NCBI GenBank assembly: GCA_946480065.1
Contig: CAMLJA010000056.1
Location: forward strand, 1 to 9,860
DNA from: an uncultured Thermomonas sp.
GTDB lineage: Bacteria; Pseudomonadota; Gammaproteobacteria; Xanthomonadales; Xanthomonadaceae
DNA length: 9,860 nt
Reading direction: 5' to 3'
Shown: piece after piece, positions 7,092 through 9,860 of the stretch
Layout of the letters: the number at the start of each line of letters is the position of its first letter
How positions within the stretch are numbered: the first letter of the stretch is position 1
The notes under the pieces: generated by a model
What the model was told of the DNA's origin: nothing
Databases searched by the model: none
What the model saw: only the letters and a program-made list of their open reading frames with translations
Position numbers and translations under genes: made by a program

Positions 7092-8678
7092 TCAGGCGGA
7101 CGGTGCGCGGGCGGCCAGCCGCTCCAGCGCGTCGAGCAGCCGGCGATGGCTTTCCACGTTGGGCCGATAGACCCGCGGGTTGAGCCTGAGAACCTGCAGC
7201 ACCCGCTCCGCGCGTTCGGCATCGCCTTCCCGCAGGGCCAGCTTTCCGATCATGGGCAGGCACTGGGTGCATTCGATCCGCTCCGCGAGCACGCGGTCCG
7301 CCAGCATCCCGGCCCGGTCCAGCCTGCCTGCCGCTAGGTCGAGTTCGAGCAGGTTGGAGATGGCGTAGACCGAGTCGGGATCGGTGGCGTAGGCCCAGGT
7401 CCAGAGGCTGGTTTCGTTCGCCCACAGCGGGACCGTGGTGCGAATGGCCACGGCGGACAGCGCCAGCCACACCATGGCGACCCCGGCCGCGAGCCCGCGC
7501 AGGAAGCCGGGCGACAGCCGGCTTGCCACTGCTCCGGGCAGGTGGGGCCGGAGCAGCGGAAGCATGGCGCAGGCGACGGCCAGGCCGCAGGTCAGGTAGC
7601 GGTCGTGGAACAGGTTGGGGTTGAAGGCGACCGGCAGGATCCGCAGCACGGGCAGCAGGCTCGCGGTGACCACCAGCGCGATGCACGCCAGGGCCGAACC
7701 GCGGCGGAACGCGAACCAGGCCGAGGCGGCCGGGATGGCGACCGCGGCGATGTCGACCAGCGCCGATACGGCGGTCACCGGTTCGAACTGGCCCGGCGAG
7801 AACTCGTGCACCGGTCCCATTCCCCATGTCGGCAGGAACACCGTCCGCCAGTAGCGGATGTAGGTACTGCAGACAAGCTGCACGTGACCTACCAGCGAGA
7901 GCCCCGGGTCGGCGGCTGGCATCACCGACGGGCCCATCGCCAAGTGGCGGAACGCAAGGTAGGCAAGGCCGGCGGCCAGCACCGCGGCCCAGGTGCCGAG
8001 GTTGCGGGCGACGAACCGGCGCAGGGGCGGCGCGCGGCCGTCGCGACGGGCCTGCACCGCCCAGTCGAAGGCCACGAGCACCAGCGGGAAGGCCACCGCC
8101 GATTCCTTGGTGAGCGCCGCCAGGAAGAAGCACCCGGCGACTAGCAGGGCGCGCCTGACCGGGCGGCGAGTGGAGGTGCTGGCCAGCAATCCAAGCAGGG
8201 TGAAGGTGGTCAGTAGCAGGTCGTACTGGCAGCCGACCCATGCCACCGTCTCGATCACGGAGGGGTGCAGGCCGAACAAGGCCATCGGGACGAGCAGGGC
8301 CAGGGCGCGCCGGCCGGATGCAAGTCGCGCCGAATCCGCGCAGCGCAGCGCGAGGAGCCCGACCAGCAGCGTGTTCAGCAGGTGGAAGCCGAGCGAGACC
8401 AGGTGCATCGGCCCGGGAGCGCCGTCGAAGAGCCGGAGCTGCACGGTGAACAGGCCGACCACCAGCGGCCGGAAGTAGTACGCCCAGAAGTTGAAGCCCT
8501 TGAAGATGTAGTGCTTCCACTGGTCGCCGCGGGTCAACCAGTCGTTCCACCTGAAATTGACTACGTCGTCCCACACGAAATCACCGTGCACGACGGGCCA
8601 ATACAGGATGCAGATGGCGGCGAGCAATGCCGCGGCGGCGCCGGCGGCGGGTCGAAAGGTCAGGGCGCGGGCGGGCAT
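7092..8678 (-). CDS. Polytopic GT-C-like glycosyltransferase with TPR-like tail
   Basis: 528-aa integral membrane protein with about ten to twelve hydrophobic segments (residues 11 to about 414) and a C-terminal soluble region (about 425-520) resembling one or two TPR repeats (NLLELDLAAGRLDRA; LALREGDAERAERVLQ). The first extracytoplasmic loop has the acidic pair Asp37-Asp38 in GDFVWDDVV, the usual place for the catalytic or metal motif of GT-C enzymes. Other matches to the bacterial TMTC/O-mannosyltransferase-like group are YYFRPL (67-72), FHLLNTLLVGLL (98-109), FGLHPSVIETVAWV (135-148), LTKES (189-193) and HDRYL (358-362). Such proteins transfer sugar from lipid-linked donors at the periplasmic face. 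Donor and acceptor cannot be read from sequence; pilin or another envelope protein is possible given the neighbours. The start at 8678 is the first in-frame ATG before helix 1; I see no clear Shine-Dalgarno. Confidence 0.75.
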   Translation of the reverse strand: MPARALTFRPAAGAAAALLAAICILYWPVVHGDFVWDDVVNFRWNDWLTRGDQWKHYIFKGFNFWAYYFRPLVVGLFTVQLRLFDGAPGPMHLVSLGFHLLNTLLVGLLALRCADSARLASGRRALALLVPMALFGLHPSVIETVAWVGCQYDLLLTTFTLLGLLASTSTRRPVRRALLVAGCFFLAALTKESAVAFPLVLVAFDWAVQARRDGRAPPLRRFVARNLGTWAAVLAAGLAYLAFRHLAMGPSVMPAADPGLSLVGHVQLVCSTYIRYWRTVFLPTWGMGPVHEFSPGQFEPVTAVSALVDIAAVAIPAASAWFAFRRGSALACIALVVTASLLPVLRILPVAFNPNLFHDRYLTCGLAVACAMLPLLRPHLPGAVASRLSPGFLRGLAAGVAMVWLALSAVAIRTTVPLWANETSLWTWAYATDPDSVYAISNLLELDLAAGRLDRAGMLADRVLAERIECTQCLPMIGKLALREGDAERAERVLQVLRLNPRVYRPNVESHRRLLDALERLAARAPSA

Positions 8679-8739
8679 CAGTCGCAGTATGCGGCAGCCC
8701 GGGCGGGGCGCGGGCGCGTGGCGGGCGTTGCGTCAGCAC

Positions 8740-8773
8740 GGGGTGCGACAGCCGGGGGAGCCGCACCCCCGGC
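8740..8773. repeat. Overlapping GC-rich dyads in divergent intergenic region
   Basis: Two perfect 8-bp inverted repeats share sequence: GGGGTGCG (8740-8747) with CGCACCCC (8762-8769), and GCCGGGGG (8751-8758) with CCCCCGGC (8766-8773). Their right arms overlap, so only one hairpin can form at a time. The second ends about 20 bp before the probable sucC -10 box, so it could be an operator, or a leader structure for the divergent GT-C gene. No function is proven. Confidence 0.55.
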
Positions 8774-8792
8774 ATGCGGCGGCGCAACACGT

Positions 8793-8798
8793 TAAAAT
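8793..8798 (+). promoter_or_regulatory. Probable -10 box of the sucC promoter
   Basis: TAAAAT matches the sigma-70 -10 consensus TATAAT at 5 of 6 positions and is an AT island in very GC-rich DNA, 68 bp before the sucC ATG. No good -35 hexamer is visible at the expected distance; the overlapping dyads occupy that area. The predicted transcription start is near 8805. Confidence 0.5.
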
Positions 8799-8832
8799 GG
8801 GGGTTCCGCCCCCGCCGGGCCGCCATGCGGCC
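8799..8832 (+). other. Tandem hairpins around and after the sucC transcription start
   Basis: GGGGG-TTCCG-CCCCC (8799-8813) is followed closely by GGCCGC-CAT-GCGGCC (8818-8832). The second would sit in the 5' leader of the sucC mRNA, upstream of its ribosome binding site. They may stabilise the leader or only reflect local GC richness. Confidence 0.35.
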
Positions 8833-8857
8833 GGCCCCGGGCGTCCGTCCTCTCCCC

Positions 8858-8866
8858 GGGTGATCC
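8858..8866 (+). promoter_or_regulatory. Atypical ribosome binding site of sucC
   Basis: GGGTGATCC abuts the ATG directly. Its last eight bases are the exact complement of GGATCACC near the 3' end of 16S rRNA, while the usual GGAGG core at normal spacing is missing. This supports the ATG at 8867. Confidence 0.45.

Positions 8867-9860
<994 letters not shown>

Noticed and set aside
5418..7337. A 639-codon plus-strand open frame antisense to pilS
   Set aside because: The product is Gln/Gly/His-rich low-complexity sequence with no domain, and pilS is intact on the other strand.
5407..8574. A very long minus-strand open frame covering pilS and most of the GT-C gene in another frame
   Set aside because: Its product is Arg/Pro/Gly/Ala-rich with no domain, while the overlapping frames encode clear PilS and GT-C motifs. 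It is an artefact of very high GC.

Overview
The window looks like chromosomal DNA from a GC-rich gammaproteobacterium of the Xanthomonadaceae/Lysobacteraceae (Lysobacter, Luteimonas, Stenotrophomonas or Xanthomonas-like). The evidence is the gene content (a type IV pilus pilA/pilR/pilS block next to a divergent sucC), the very high GC of the core genes, and a GTAG-headed palindrome like those known from Stenotrophomonas. The genus cannot be fixed from the sequence alone.

Layout, left to right. Positions 109-2181 (minus) encode a five-helix membrane protein with a C-terminal sulfatase/phosphotransferase-fold domain, in DNA clearly poorer in GC than the rest. A strong intrinsic terminator (2221-2254) separates it from pilA (2280-2714, minus), the major type IV pilin. 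Upstream of pilA lie a sigma-54 type promoter (2811-2826) and a possible PilR site (2911-2925). Next come a TfpX/TfpZ-type pilin accessory protein (2913-3665, minus), the sigma-54 activator PilR (3760-5157, minus), a 272-bp spacer full of repeats (5158-5429), the sensor kinase PilS (5430-7031, minus) and a polytopic GT-C-like glycosyltransferase with a TPR-like tail (7092-8678, minus). A 188-bp divergent intergenic region with GC-rich dyads follows, and then sucC, succinyl-CoA synthetase beta subunit (8867 to the right edge, plus, truncated at its 3' end).

How it fits together. PilS is expected to phosphorylate PilR, which with RpoN activates pilA, and the matching GG-N10-GC promoter is in this same window. 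The TfpX/TfpZ-like protein probably assists assembly or stability of this particular pilin. The sulfatase-fold protein downstream of pilA and the GT-C protein upstream of pilS are plausible envelope- or pilin-modifying enzymes. The pilin has an unusually Thr/Ser-rich mid-region that could be a substrate, but this link is inference. sucC is an unrelated TCA-cycle gene that borders the locus.

Most interesting points: a sulfatase-family protein with Thr in place of the formylglycine Cys beside pilA; the full PilSR-to-pilA sigma-54 circuit with recognisable sites; and repeat elements inserted between pilS and pilR, which are usually tightly coupled.
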